From assembly GCA_965371225.1 (NCBI GenBank), contig CBDUXP010000036.1, forward strand, positions 1 to 37,277: a stretch of DNA of 37,277 nt, written 5' to 3'. Each line of letters begins with the position of its first letter. The first letter of the stretch is position 1. Position numbers and translations under genes: made by a program. Positions 1 to 7,213 of this stretch are shown here, piece by piece. The notes under the pieces were generated by a model that saw only the letters and a program-made list of their open reading frames with translations, was not told the DNA's origin and made no database searches. This DNA comes from CBDUXP01 sp965371225 [NCBI: uncultured bacterium]. GTDB taxonomy: Bacteria > Abyssobacteria > SURF-5 > CBDUXP01.

Positions 1-213
1 CTCGTAGAGCGCCAACTGGAACTGGCCACACCGCAGTAACGCGTGCGGCGGGTCCGTGGCCGCATCCACTTGCTGCATGTCAAAGATAGCCCGGTAGAAC
101 GCCACGGCTGGATCGAGCGCGACGACGGGTAACGCGACATCGTCGCGGCTGGAAAAGGTGATGGGCAGCGCATCGGTTGCCAAGGACACAGAGCGTTTGC
201 GTAGGTGAGCCAT
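1..213 (-). CDS. VOC (glyoxalase/bleomycin-resistance) fold protein, N-terminal part
   Basis: The first 71 codons of a minus-strand gene run off the left edge of the window; the start is ATG at 213-211. After about 28 residues the reading frame has the typical first VOC half-module: a short beta strand (VALPVVALD), a helix beginning DPAVAFYRAIFDM, and strands ending in a glycine-containing turn (LLRCGQFQLALYE). The pattern 'aFYr.ifdm' is characteristic of glyoxalase/extradiol dioxygenase superfamily members, which are small metal-binding enzymes or binding proteins. Substrate and function cannot be read from this fragment. One base separates its start from the stop codon of a possible 22-codon membrane peptide upstream, so the two could be translationally coupled. 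Confidence 0.6.
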   Translation of the reverse strand, partial: MAHLRKRSVSLATDALPITFSSRDDVALPVVALDPAVAFYRAIFDMQQVDAATDPPHALLRCGQFQLALYE

Positions 214-214
214 A

Positions 215-283
215 TCAACCGTCCATGAAGAGGATAGCCAGGGACAGGCATCCGGTGATGATGAAGATGATGAGCATTTCCAT
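215..283 (-). CDS. possible 22-residue membrane peptide upstream of the VOC gene
   Basis: ATG at 283-281 opens a 22-residue frame ending TGA at 217-215. Apart from acidic residues at position 2 and near the end (MDG) it is almost entirely hydrophobic (LIIFIITGCLSLAILF), enough for one membrane span. It ends one base before the VOC start (TGA-T-ATG), an arrangement that favours coupled translation. There is no clear Shine-Dalgarno sequence, and a hydrophobic run of this size can arise by chance, so this is a candidate only. It could also be the end of a longer minus-strand frame that begins further upstream, but the residues there look random. Confidence 0.25.
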   Translation of the reverse strand: MEMLIIFIITGCLSLAILFMDG

Positions 284-457
284 GACAGCGTTCGCGGTCC
301 AGTGGTTCGAGCCGCGACGAAGAGCAAATGCAAGGGGGATGCCACCCGCGATACACGATGGTGGCGCGCTTCGTGGGCGTGCAGGTGCGCCCGCTGGGCA
401 GAACTTGCCTACGCGGAGGCAAGGGCTTCCGGCGGGTGCGCGCGCCGCCCCCGCCAA

Positions 458-486
458 TTGACACCCCTCCCGCCGGTCCGTACTAT
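458..486 (+). promoter_or_regulatory. sigma-70 type promoter of tRNA-Gly
   Basis: TTGACA at 458-463 and TACTAT at 481-486 are separated by 17 bases. The predicted transcription start near 493 lies about 30 bases before the tRNA. The 174 bases to the left, up to the tiny minus-strand frame, show no gene. Confidence 0.8.
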
Positions 487-497
487 GAGCGCTGGTC

Positions 498-515
498 GGC
501 GCCGCTTGCGGCGCC
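498..515 (+). other. GC hairpin in the tRNA-Gly 5' leader
   Basis: GGCGCCG (498-504) and CGGCGCC (509-515) are perfectly complementary around a CTTG tetraloop. The hairpin lies between the predicted transcription start and the mature 5' end of the tRNA, so it would be in the precursor removed by RNase P. Confidence 0.5.
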
Positions 516-524
516 GCTCCCGTT

Positions 525-596
525 GCGGGAATAACTCAGTGGTAGAGTGCAACCTTGCCATGGTTGAAGTCGCGGGTTCGAATCCCGTTTCCCGCT
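525..596 (+). tRNA. tRNA-Gly (anticodon GCC)
   Basis: The cloverleaf is complete: acceptor stem GCGGGAA/TTCCCGC, D stem ACTC/GAGT, anticodon stem CAACC/GGTTG with loop TTGCCAT (anticodon GCC), and T arm GCGGG-TTCGAAT-CCCGT, where one pair is a G-T wobble. The discriminator base is T596. The bases that follow are CCG, so CCA is not encoded and must be added enzymatically. A 7-bp GC stem at 610-616/635-641 downstream could help end transcription but has no T run. Confidence 0.97.
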
Positions 597-694
597 CCGG
601 AAGGCGCGCGCCCCGCTAACGATGCGGTGCGCCCGCGGGGCATGCGCGGCGCGTTCTGGCAACGCCCGCCGCCCCCGGGGGAGCGCCCCCCTGC

Positions 695-1990
695 GTGCTA
701 GCATACGGCGTGGCCGCGCGCACGTCTGCCCTGTCCACCGCTGACCGCTGTCGTGTCGTCCTCGCGGTAGCCGCGGTCTGCTTCATTACGTTCGGCTTCA
801 CCTTTCGCACGCTCGGCTTTCACCTGCGGCCCTCCGACGTGGCCGATGGGTTGGTGTCCAACGACATCTTCGTAGAAGTCTTTCTCAGTCGTGCGCTCCT
901 GCGTGGGGATCTGCGGGGCATCTACGAAGCGACCTACGAACACGCGGGCTTTCAGGGCGGGGGACCGGCCTTCGCGGGGGTGCCGCTCACAGCGCTGCCC
1001 GTGCTCCCCGTCGTGGCCGTCTGCGACCGGCTGGGCGCGTCGAAGACCACCGTGTGGGCCCTGGCGGGCCTGCCATTCGTGCTGTGCGGCCCGCTGGCGG
1101 CGTGGGCCCTTTGGCGCGCCGGCGGGGCCGGACCGCAGGCGCCGGACGTCGCGCTCGTCGCGGTGGCGCTCCTGTGCGCGCCGTACACTTTCAACCTCAG
1201 CATCTTTCATGCGCGGCCGGCCCTCCTGTTCCCGCTCCTGGACCTGGCGGCGATTCTGGCCCTCCGCCGCTCCGTCGTGCGGAGCGGGCTGTGGATGGCC
1301 CTCGCGATTGCCGCCAAGCCCACGAGCCTCATTACGGCCGTGTGCCTGGCGATCGTGCTTGGCGCACATGGGCTGCGGGAGCGTCAGCTCCGCCCGGCGG
1401 CTGTCTGGTGCGGCGTGTGTGGGGGCGTGCTCGCGGTTGTGTACGGCGCCCTGACCTTGGCAGCGGGGCCGCGCGTGCTCACGAACCTGGGCGCATTCGT
1501 GCAGACCCTGATGATTACGACCGGGTCGGTGCCGTGGCTCGTACTGCGCGGGTTGGGCGCGGCCCAGGTCAGCCACCCGCTCTACCAGTGGGTCCACTTG
1601 CATTGGACCGCGTCGGTCCTGATTCTCCTGCAAGGGATCGTGTGTGTCGTGCTCGTGGCCCGTCGGCCCCTCCGCCCCGACGCCCCGTACGTGTTGGCGC
1701 TCGTGGCAGCGGGGCATGCCTTCGTGGTGGCCCTGGGCAAGACGGCGTTCCTTCGCTATGCCGCCTATCCGGACCTCCTCGTCCTAGCCTGGGCGGTGCA
1801 ACCGTCAACCCCGCACGGAATCCGATGGGCGTTCGCGGTGCTAATCGGACAGACGTTCATCGTGACGGCCGTACCGGTGGAGTGGCGGACGCCCGTCTGG
1901 TGCATCGCCCATGCGGCGCTGGCCTTGGTCCTGTGGCGAGTAGTCGGCAGAACCGCGCCACGCGTTGCCGCCGCTGCGCCGGTGTGCTAA
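695..1990 (+). CDS. polytopic membrane protein, GT-C/GT87-like glycosyltransferase candidate
   Basis: A roughly 430-residue protein made mostly of hydrophobic segments, about ten predicted spans, with arginine-rich short loops. The early extracytoplasmic loop after the first span holds acidic residues (SNDIFVE) and an aromatic stretch (YEATYEHAGF), as in GT-C transferases that use polyprenyl-phosphate sugars; KPTSLI in the middle resembles the 'K.t' loop of GT87-type proteins. It resembles the membrane protein at 18945-20525 in overall plan. Two starts are possible: GTG at 695, with a GGGGGAG stretch 11 bases upstream, or GTG at 710. An extended -10 element (TGC-TAGCAT, 696-704) overlaps the first start and would place the transcript start at about 711, making the second nearly leaderless. 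The donor and acceptor are unknown. Confidence 0.7.
   Translation: MLAYGVAARTSALSTADRCRVVLAVAAVCFITFGFTFRTLGFHLRPSDVADGLVSNDIFVEVFLSRALLRGDLRGIYEATYEHAGFQGGGPAFAGVPLTALPVLPVVAVCDRLGASKTTVWALAGLPFVLCGPLAAWALWRAGGAGPQAPDVALVAVALLCAPYTFNLSIFHARPALLFPLLDLAAILALRRSVVRSGLWMALAIAAKPTSLITAVCLAIVLGAHGLRERQLRPAAVWCGVCGGVLAVVYGALTLAAGPRVLTNLGAFVQTLMITTGSVPWLVLRGLGAAQVSHPLYQWVHLHWTASVLILLQGIVCVVLVARRPLRPDAPYVLALVAAGHAFVVALGKTAFLRYAAYPDLLVLAWAVQPSTPHGIRWAFAVLIGQTFIVTAVPVEWRTPVWCIAHAALALVLWRVVGRTAPRVAAAAPVC
696..704 (+). promoter_or_regulatory. extended -10 element (TGC-TAGCAT)
   Basis: TG at 696-697, C, then TAGCAT at 699-704. There is no good -35. It matches the TGCTAnnnT form seen before tig, clpP2, mgtE, hisB and dxr, but it overlaps the upstream candidate start of the membrane protein, so it either drives a near-leaderless mRNA from about 711 or is a chance match. 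Confidence 0.35.
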
Positions 1991-1993
1991 CCT
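1965..1993 (+). promoter_or_regulatory. promoter of the tRNA-Lys/tRNA-Leu pair
   Basis: TTGCCG at 1965-1970, 17-base spacer, and TAACCT at 1988-1993 preceded by TGC (1985-1987). The -10 overlaps the stop codon of the preceding membrane-protein gene. Confidence 0.6.
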
Positions 1994-2001
1994 CCGCGCT
2001 C

Positions 2002-2017
2002 GTGGCGCGCGCGCCAC
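2002..2017 (+). other. 16-bp perfect palindrome in the tRNA-Lys leader
   Basis: GTGGCGCG (2002-2009) is followed directly by its reverse complement CGCGCCAC (2010-2017). It starts at the predicted transcription start (about 2000) and ends 11 bases before the tRNA, as does the hairpin in front of tRNA-Gly. Confidence 0.5.
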
Positions 2018-2028
2018 ACGCTTCCTCC

Positions 2029-2105
2029 GGGCGGGTAGCTCAACTAGGCAGAGCATCGGCCTCTTAAGCCGCTGGTTGTGGGTTCGATTCCCACCCCGCT
2101 CACCA
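2029..2105 (+). tRNA. tRNA-Lys (anticodon CTT)
   Basis: Acceptor stem GGGCGGG/CCCGCTC (one G-T pair), D stem GCTC/GAGC, anticodon loop CTCTTAA (anticodon CTT), T arm GTGGG-TTCGATT-CCCAC, discriminator A2102, and an encoded CCA at 2103-2105. The outermost anticodon-stem pair is a T-C mismatch. The other two tRNAs in the window do not encode CCA. Confidence 0.95.
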
Positions 2106-2144
2106 CCTGAAAGCCCCTCGCCGCCCGCGCGGGGTCTTCCACTC

Positions 2145-2226
2145 GGGCGAGTGGCGGAACTGGCAGACGCGCAGGATTTAGGATCCTGTCCCGCAAGGGG
2201 TGCGGGTTCGACTCCCGCCTCGCCCA
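2145..2226 (+). tRNA. tRNA-Leu (anticodon TAG)
   Basis: A class II tRNA: acceptor stem GGGCGAG/CTCGCCC, anticodon stem CAGGA/TCCTG with loop TTTAGGA (anticodon TAG), a long variable arm (TCCCGCAAGGGGT), and T arm GCGGG-TTCGACT-CCCGC. CCA is not encoded. It lies 39 bases after tRNA-Lys and is probably cotranscribed with it. Confidence 0.96.
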
Positions 2227-2566
2227 CTTTGGACCGACCCGCCCCCGGCGCCGGCTCTGCGCCTGTGGCGCAACCGCCCTCCGTGTTTGGCCCGGCCCGC
2301 CCGCCGCACGAATCTTGCGCAGCGAATACCGGGGGTCTGTGCATTTGGTTGCGCACCATGACCGCCGGAGATACGTGTCTGCCATTTTGGCACGCGCGCG
2401 GCGGCGCAAGAGTTTTCGGCGACTGAAAACCCATGCTAAACTAGCGTCTTAGTGATCGGGCCGGGCCCCGGTCGACTTCTGCCCACTTTTCGCACGCAGG
2501 CACTCGGTACCCCGCTCCCCGGTGCGACGCCGCGGGAGACGGGTGAAGGCTGAAAGTGTAGTTCGC
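2227..2566 (+). other. 340-base intergenic region holding the tig promoter and a long tig leader
   Basis: No convincing gene is seen on either strand. The left two thirds are GC-rich with a more AT-rich patch at about 2335-2395. The right part holds the tig promoter (2414-2442) with an inverted repeat over its -35, then a leader of about 115 bases rich in GGCC/GGGCC repeats that can fold. No known riboswitch was recognised. Confidence 0.6.
2412..2442 (+). promoter_or_regulatory. tig promoter with an inverted repeat over the -35
   Basis: TTTCGG at 2414-2419 (weak -35), 17-base spacer, and TAAACT at 2437-2442 preceded by TGC (2434-2436). A GTTTTC-N7-GAAAAC inverted repeat spans 2412-2430, covering the -35; it could be an operator or a small terminator-like hairpin. 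Confidence 0.55.
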
Positions 2567-3886
2567 ATGGGAATCACCGTTACGCGCGAGGACTTGGCCA
2601 GTTGCCGCTGCAAGCTGGCGATCGAGGTGGACGTGGCCACGGTCAACCAAACGCGCGACGCCGTCGTACGGGAAGTGCGTAAGCGCACCGTGTTGCCCGG
2701 GTTCCGCAAGGGCAAGGCTCCGCGCAAAATGATCGAGAGTAAGTACGCCGAGAGCATTCAGTCCGAACTCATGCAGCGCGTGGTTTCCCAGGCGTACCAC
2801 GATGCCTTGCAGCAGGAGCAGATCCACCCGCTCAGCGACCCGGAGATGGATGACCTTCACTTGGACGACCAAAAGCCGCTCACGTTTACGGCGGTAGTTG
2901 ACGTGCGCCCCGAGGTCCAGCTGGGCGACTACAAAGGCGTGGCGCTCACCCGGGCACCCACGGACGTGCAGGCGGCCGAGGTGGATGAGGTGCTGCAAAC
3001 GCTGCAGGAACGCCATGCGGAGTTCGCGTCCGCGGAGGACCACGCCGCGGCCGTCGGCGATCTGGTCGTAGTGGATTTCGCATGCACGATCGATGGCGAG
3101 CCGTTCGAGGGGGGCGCGGCGGAAAACTACGCCATCCAACTCGGGCAGGGGCGCATGCTGCCCGGTTTCGAAGACCATTTGCAGGGCCGCAAGGCGGGGG
3201 AGGAAGTCGATTTCCCGATTACCTTTCCGGACGACTATGCCCAGCCCGACGTCGCGGGTAAGCAGGCCGACGTGCACGCCACAGTCAAGGAAGTGAAACT
3301 CAAGACTCTGCTCCCGCTCGATGACGAGTTTGCCAAGGACGTGGGCCAAGCGAAGAGTTTGGACCAGTTGCGAGCGAAGATCGAGGCGGACCTTTATGAG
3401 TACAAGGGGGCGCAGGCGGAATCCGCGCTGCGCGACCAGGCGCTGGACTCCTTGCTCGAGGGGGGGCAGGTGGAGGTCCCCGCGCGGCTGCACGAGCGTG
3501 CGCGGCAACGCATTCTGCAGGAAGCAGAGCAGCGTATGCGCCAGCAGGGGGCGACGGACGCCCAAGTGGGGGAGCATCGCGACGCCATGGCGCAGCAGGC
3601 GAGCGAGCAGGCTGCGCGGCAGATTCGCTCCTCGTTTCTCATCGACGCGCTGGCTCACGCGGAAAACCTGCACGCGACCGAGGACGAGGTGCGCGCGCGC
3701 ATCGATGCGATGGCGGCGCGTCCGGGCATCGATGTCAAGGCCCTGCGCACCCATTTTGGGAATCCCGATGAGCGGGCCAACCTGCGGCAGCAGCTCGAAG
3801 TGGAAAAAGTGTTGGACTTTCTCGTGGCGCACGCCGCGATTACGACCGCCGACCCCGCCCCGGCCTCGGCGGAGGAAAGCGAGTAG
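2567..3886 (+). CDS. tig: trigger factor, ribosome-associated chaperone and prolyl isomerase
   Basis: Trigger factor binds the ribosome exit tunnel and shields nascent chains. The 439-residue length fits the family. The N-terminal ribosome-binding domain carries the signature loop LPGFRKGKAPRKMI (about residues 44-57). A central FKBP-like PPIase domain (about 155-245) includes VGDLVVVDF, a GRMLPGFEDHLQG segment and FPDDY. The rest is the helical substrate-binding cage, ending in an acidic tail (ASAEESE). The start is ATG at 2567, where alignable homology begins; an upstream in-frame ATG at 2522 adds 15 arginine-rich residues with no family similarity. Three bases separate its stop from clpP1, so the two are cotranscribed. 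The clp genes follow, as in many Gram-negative bacteria. Confidence 0.96.
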   Translation: MGITVTREDLASCRCKLAIEVDVATVNQTRDAVVREVRKRTVLPGFRKGKAPRKMIESKYAESIQSELMQRVVSQAYHDALQQEQIHPLSDPEMDDLHLDDQKPLTFTAVVDVRPEVQLGDYKGVALTRAPTDVQAAEVDEVLQTLQERHAEFASAEDHAAAVGDLVVVDFACTIDGEPFEGGAAENYAIQLGQGRMLPGFEDHLQGRKAGEEVDFPITFPDDYAQPDVAGKQADVHATVKEVKLKTLLPLDDEFAKDVGQAKSLDQLRAKIEADLYEYKGAQAESALRDQALDSLLEGGQVEVPARLHERARQRILQEAEQRMRQQGATDAQVGEHRDAMAQQASEQAARQIRSSFLIDALAHAENLHATEDEVRARIDAMAARPGIDVKALRTHFGNPDERANLRQQLEVEKVLDFLVAHAAITTADPAPASAEESE

Positions 3887-3889
3887 GCC

Positions 3890-4510
3890 ATGCCTTTCAT
3901 GATCCCCTCGATCGTTGAACAGGACGCCCGCGGTGAGACGCGCTGGGATATCGTCTCCCGGTTGCTCAAGGATCGGATTATCTTCATCGGCGAAGCGATC
4001 GATGACATGGTCGCGCACCTCACCGTGGCGCAGTTGCTGTATTTGGCTGCGGAGGAGGATGCAAAGGACGTGTACATCTACGTCAACAGCCCCGGCGGGT
4101 CCGTGACGGCCGGGCTCGCGATTTACGACACGATGCAATTCATCAAGCCGGATGTGTCCACCATCTGCATCGGCCAGGCGGCGAGCGCCGGGGCGCTCCT
4201 GCTGACGGCCGGGACCAAGGGGAAACGGTACGCGCTACCGCACTCGCGCATGCTGATTCATCAACCCATGGGCGGCGCCCGGGGCCAGGCCACGGACATC
4301 GAAATTCAGGCACGCGAGATTCTCAATATCCGCGCGATGCTCAACGACATCCTGGTGACCCACACCGGCCAGCCGCTGGAACGGATTCAGCAGGACACGG
4401 AGCGCGACTACTTCATGAGCGCCGAGGAGGCGGTGGAGTACGGCCTGATCGACGAGGTGTTGCGCAACCCGAAGGACCTCGGCGAGAGCAACGGGCAGTC
4501 TGCCAACTAG
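3890..4510 (+). CDS. clpP: ATP-dependent Clp protease proteolytic subunit, copy 1
   Basis: A 206-residue ClpP serine peptidase, the barrel that degrades proteins fed by ClpX or ClpA. The catalytic triad is intact: Ser99 in GQAASAGA, His124 in LIHQP, and Asp173 in TERDYF. The handle, head and IGF-binding pocket sequences are normal ([23 protein letters not shown]). There is no long propeptide. The residue after the nucleophile is Ala where most ClpPs, and copy 2, have Met. The tail is slightly longer than in copy 2 ([13 protein letters not shown]). By hand alignment about four in five residues match copy 2, so this is a tandem duplication and both copies are kept catalytic. It is translated from the tig mRNA. 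Confidence 0.96.
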   Translation: MPFMIPSIVEQDARGETRWDIVSRLLKDRIIFIGEAIDDMVAHLTVAQLLYLAAEEDAKDVYIYVNSPGGSVTAGLAIYDTMQFIKPDVSTICIGQAASAGALLLTAGTKGKRYALPHSRMLIHQPMGGARGQATDIEIQAREILNIRAMLNDILVTHTGQPLERIQQDTERDYFMSAEEAVEYGLIDEVLRNPKDLGESNGQSAN

Positions 4511-4528
4511 GGCCGCCGGGCAGCCGTT

Positions 4529-4557
4529 TTGAGTTGGCCCGACGCCGGTGCTAGGAT
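4529..4557 (+). promoter_or_regulatory. promoter of clpP2
   Basis: TTGAGT at 4529-4534, 17-base spacer, and TAGGAT at 4552-4557 preceded by TGC (4549-4551). It lies between the two clpP genes, giving the second copy and clpX their own transcript. Its -10 is identical to that of dxr. Confidence 0.65.
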
Positions 4558-4608
4558 GAACCTTCCCGTCGGCCGCGTACCGTCGCGGTAAAGGAGATGC
4601 GATAAGAC

Positions 4609-5196
4609 ATGCCCCTCACGGTTCCGTCGATCATCGAACAAGATGCCCAGGGGGAGAAGCGGTGGGACATCGTCTCGCGCCTGCTCAAGGACCGGATCGT
4701 CTTCCTCGGCGAGTCGATTGATGAGATCGTGGCGCACCTGGTGGTCGCCCAGCTGCTCTACCTGGCCGCGGAAGACGCGAAGAAGGACATCAGCATCTAC
4801 ATTAATTGTCCCGGCGGATACGTCACGGCCGGGTTGGCGATTTACGACACCATGCAATTCATCACGCCGGACGTGTCCACCATCTGCATCGGCCAAGCGG
4901 CGAGCATGGGGGCCCTGCTCCTCACGGCCGGGACCAAGGGCAAGCGCTATGCCTTGCCCCACGCCCGCTTCCTCATCCATCAGCCCCTCGGCGGCGCGAG
5001 CGGGCAGGCGACCGATATCGAGATTCAGGCCAAGGAAATTCTGACTGTCCGCGACATGCTCACGAACATCCTGGTGACCCACACCGGCCAGGATCTGGAG
5101 CGCGTGCAGAACGATACGGAACGCGACTATTATATGAGCGCGGAAGAAGCTCAGGCGTATGGGCTCATTGACGAGGTGTTACGCCGCCCGAGTTAG
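4609..5196 (+). CDS. clpP: ATP-dependent Clp protease proteolytic subunit, copy 2
   Basis: A 195-residue ClpP with Ser99 (GQAASMGA), His124 (LIHQP) and Asp173 (TERDYY), so it is predicted active. Compared with copy 1 it has Cys for Ser in the IN(C)PGG loop, which is Ser in most ClpPs, and Tyr for Ser at residue 71 just after it. The start ATG at 4609 has a good GGAGA ribosome site 12 bases upstream. The gene has its own promoter and sits 17 bases before clpX. It may form homotetradecamers or mixed rings with copy 1, as two-ClpP systems do elsewhere. The sequence does not show which ring contacts ClpX. Confidence 0.96.
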   Translation: MPLTVPSIIEQDAQGEKRWDIVSRLLKDRIVFLGESIDEIVAHLVVAQLLYLAAEDAKKDISIYINCPGGYVTAGLAIYDTMQFITPDVSTICIGQAASMGALLLTAGTKGKRYALPHARFLIHQPLGGASGQATDIEIQAKEILTVRDMLTNILVTHTGQDLERVQNDTERDYYMSAEEAQAYGLIDEVLRRPS

Positions 5197-5213
5197 GGGG
5201 GTGAGGGGGAGTC

Positions 5214-6467
5214 ATGTTTACGACGGAGAGTTCCGGCGAACCGCCAACCTGTTCGTTCTGCGGGAAGCGCCAAGACGAGGTGAAAAAACTCGTCGCGGGG
5301 CCGATGGTCTACATCTGCGACGAGTGCGTGGAGTTGTGCAGTGACATCGTCGCGGCCGAAGGGGAGCGCCACGACGGCCTCCAGCGGCTCGAGATCCCGA
5401 GCCCATCGAAAATCAAGGGGACCCTCGACGACTACGTCATCGGCCAGGAGCGCGCCAAGCGGGTCTTGGCGGTGGCGGTGCACAACCATTACAAACGCAT
5501 CGAGTTCGAGCCGGATGACGACGTCGAACTGCAGAAGAGCAATATCCTCCTGATAGGCCCCACGGGCTCGGGGAAGACGCTGCTCGCGCAGACCCTCGCG
5601 CGCATTCTCGATGTGCCGTTCGCCATGGCCGATGCGACGACCCTCACCGAGGCCGGGTACGTGGGGGAAGACGTCGAGAACATCATTCTCAAGCTCCTGC
5701 AGAACGCCGACTACGACGCCGAGCAGGCGGAGATCGGCATCGTCTACATCGACGAAATCGACAAGATCGCCCGCAAAGGGGAGAACGTGTCGATCACCCG
5801 CGACGTCTCCGGCGAAGGCGTGCAGCAAGCGCTCCTGAAGATCCTGGAAGGGACCGTCGCCAGCGTGCCCCCCCAAGGCGGCCGCAAACACCCGCAGCAG
5901 GAATACATCCAGATCAACACCACGAATATCCTGTTTATTCTGGGCGGAGCGTTCGTGGGGCTGGAGAAGCTCGTGGAAGGCCGGCTCGGACACAAAATTA
6001 TCGGCTTTGCCAGCACGCCGGCGAAGGACGGCACCCCGGTCACGAGCGCACAGAACATCCTCACCCGCCTGCAGCCGGAGGACCTGCTGCACTACGGATT
6101 AATTCCGGAATTCATCGGCCGGATTCCCTATAACGTGGTGCTCAATGAACTCGGGAAAGACGATCTGGTGCGCATCCTCACGGAACCGCGCAACGCGCTG
6201 GTCCGGCAGTACCAGAAGCTCTTCCGCTTGGAAGACGTCAAGCTGACGTTTACGGACGACGCCCTGGAACGGGTGGCCGAAGAGGCCATGGAGCGGAAGA
6301 CGGGCGCCCGCGGGCTGCGCGCGATTCTCGAGGACGTCATGCTCGAGATCATGTACGAACTGCCGGACCGTAGTGACATCGCCGAGTGCGTGATCACAGG
6401 GGAGATGGTGAAGAACCGGGAGAACCCGCTGCTCGTCCTCGAAGCCGAACAGCAGCAGTCCGCGTAG
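5214..6467 (+). CDS. clpX: ClpX, AAA+ unfoldase of the ClpXP protease
   Basis: A 417-residue hexameric unfoldase that recognises tagged substrates and feeds ClpP. The N-terminal zinc-binding domain has Cys13, Cys16, Cys35 and Cys38. The AAA+ module has Walker A GPTGSGKT (115-122), Walker B VYIDEID (177-183), the pore loop GYVG (149-152), the ClpP-docking IGF loop (IIGF, 262-265) and the sensor 2 region [10 protein letters not shown] (about 362-371). The length is normal. ATG at 5214 follows a purine-rich GGGGGTGAGGGGGA stretch. It is read with clpP2. The lon gene that follows clpX in many proteobacteria is absent; engB follows directly. Confidence 0.97.
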   Translation: MFTTESSGEPPTCSFCGKRQDEVKKLVAGPMVYICDECVELCSDIVAAEGERHDGLQRLEIPSPSKIKGTLDDYVIGQERAKRVLAVAVHNHYKRIEFEPDDDVELQKSNILLIGPTGSGKTLLAQTLARILDVPFAMADATTLTEAGYVGEDVENIILKLLQNADYDAEQAEIGIVYIDEIDKIARKGENVSITRDVSGEGVQQALLKILEGTVASVPPQGGRKHPQQEYIQINTTNILFILGGAFVGLEKLVEGRLGHKIIGFASTPAKDGTPVTSAQNILTRLQPEDLLHYGLIPEFIGRIPYNVVLNELGKDDLVRILTEPRNALVRQYQKLFRLEDVKLTFTDDALERVAEEAMERKTGARGLRAILEDVMLEIMYELPDRSDIAECVITGEMVKNRENPLLVLEAEQQQSA

Positions 6468-6471
6468 GGTC

Positions 6472-7089
6472 GTGGCCAGGCCCCGGCGCGTCCGGACTGC
6501 CGAGTTCCTGCGCGCCGCCCATACCCTGTCTCAGGTCCCCCCCCCCGATTTGCCCGAGGTCGCCTTCGCCGGGCGCAGTAACGTGGGGAAGTCCACGCTG
6601 CTCAACGCGCTGGTCGGCCGCCGGAACGTCGCCAAAGTCAGCCGCACCCCGGGCAAGACGCAGTCGATCAACTTCTTCCTGGTCAATGACGTCCTCCGGT
6701 GGGTGGACCTGCCGGGGTACGGCTACGCCAAGGTGTCCAAGCGCCTGCAAGCCCAGTGGGGCCGCCTCGTCACGGACTACCTGGAGGCGCGCCCGGTCCT
6801 GCGGTGCGTCCTCTGCCTCAGCGACAGCCGCCGCCCCCCCACCGACCTCGACGTGCAGCTCGTGCAGTGGCTCACCGCCTGCGGAGTCCCGTGGCTCAGC
6901 GTGCGGACAAAGGCCGATAAGCTCAACCAGGCCGGCCGGGCCAAGGCGGAACGGGCCGCGCGCGACGCCTACGGCTGTGGGCCGGACGCGCCGATTGTGC
7001 TGTGCTCCGCCACCACCGGGCGCGGCCTGGAAGCGCTCTGGCCCCATGTCCTGTTGACGGATGGGGGGGCCGGCACGCGCGCCGATTGA
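6472..7089 (+). CDS. engB: EngB/YsxC, ribosome-assembly GTPase
   Basis: A TRAFAC-class GTPase of the YihA/EngB family that acts in late 50S assembly. The motifs are G1 GRSNVGKS (34-41), the switch I segment SRTPGKTQ (57-64), G3 DLPG (79-82) followed by the family's YGYAKV, G4 TKAD (146-149) and G5 SATT (179-182). At 205 residues it has the usual length. The start is GTG at 6472, four bases after the clpX stop, so translation is probably coupled. A strong promoter for the serine genes begins inside its stop codon. Confidence 0.94.
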   Translation: MARPRRVRTAEFLRAAHTLSQVPPPDLPEVAFAGRSNVGKSTLLNALVGRRNVAKVSRTPGKTQSINFFLVNDVLRWVDLPGYGYAKVSKRLQAQWGRLVTDYLEARPVLRCVLCLSDSRRPPTDLDVQLVQWLTACGVPWLSVRTKADKLNQAGRAKAERAARDAYGCGPDAPIVLCSATTGRGLEALWPHVLLTDGGAGTRAD

Positions 7090-7114
7090 CACGCTGTGTA
7101 ACAGGTTCTACACT
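7086..7114 (+). promoter_or_regulatory. consensus promoter of the serine biosynthesis operon
   Basis: TTGACA at 7086-7091 and TACACT at 7109-7114 with a 17-base spacer. The start near 7121 gives a leader of about 93 bases before the GTG at 7214. A second TTGACA at 7137-7142 has no good -10. Confidence 0.8.
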
Positions 7115-7213
7115 GCCGGACTTCCAGCGATTGCGTTGACAACGCCCTGTCCCCAGCCAGCGCGGCCGCCCCACCCGGCGGGACGCCGACGGGTCGGAAG
7201 GAACCTCGCGGCC

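Noticed and set aside
2268-2354. 8-bp inverted repeat GCGCAACC...GGTTGCGC with a 71-base loop
   Set aside because: The arms are short, the loop is long, and nothing else marks a mobile element or attachment site.
2178-2409. Minus-strand frames over tRNA-Leu and the tig upstream region
   Set aside because: They run through the tRNA gene and have no ribosome site or recognisable motif.
2441-4138. A long open frame antisense to tig and clpP1
   Set aside because: High GC leaves many antisense frames open; its residues are low-complexity Arg/His/Gly-rich with no motif, and the sense strand encodes well-known proteins.
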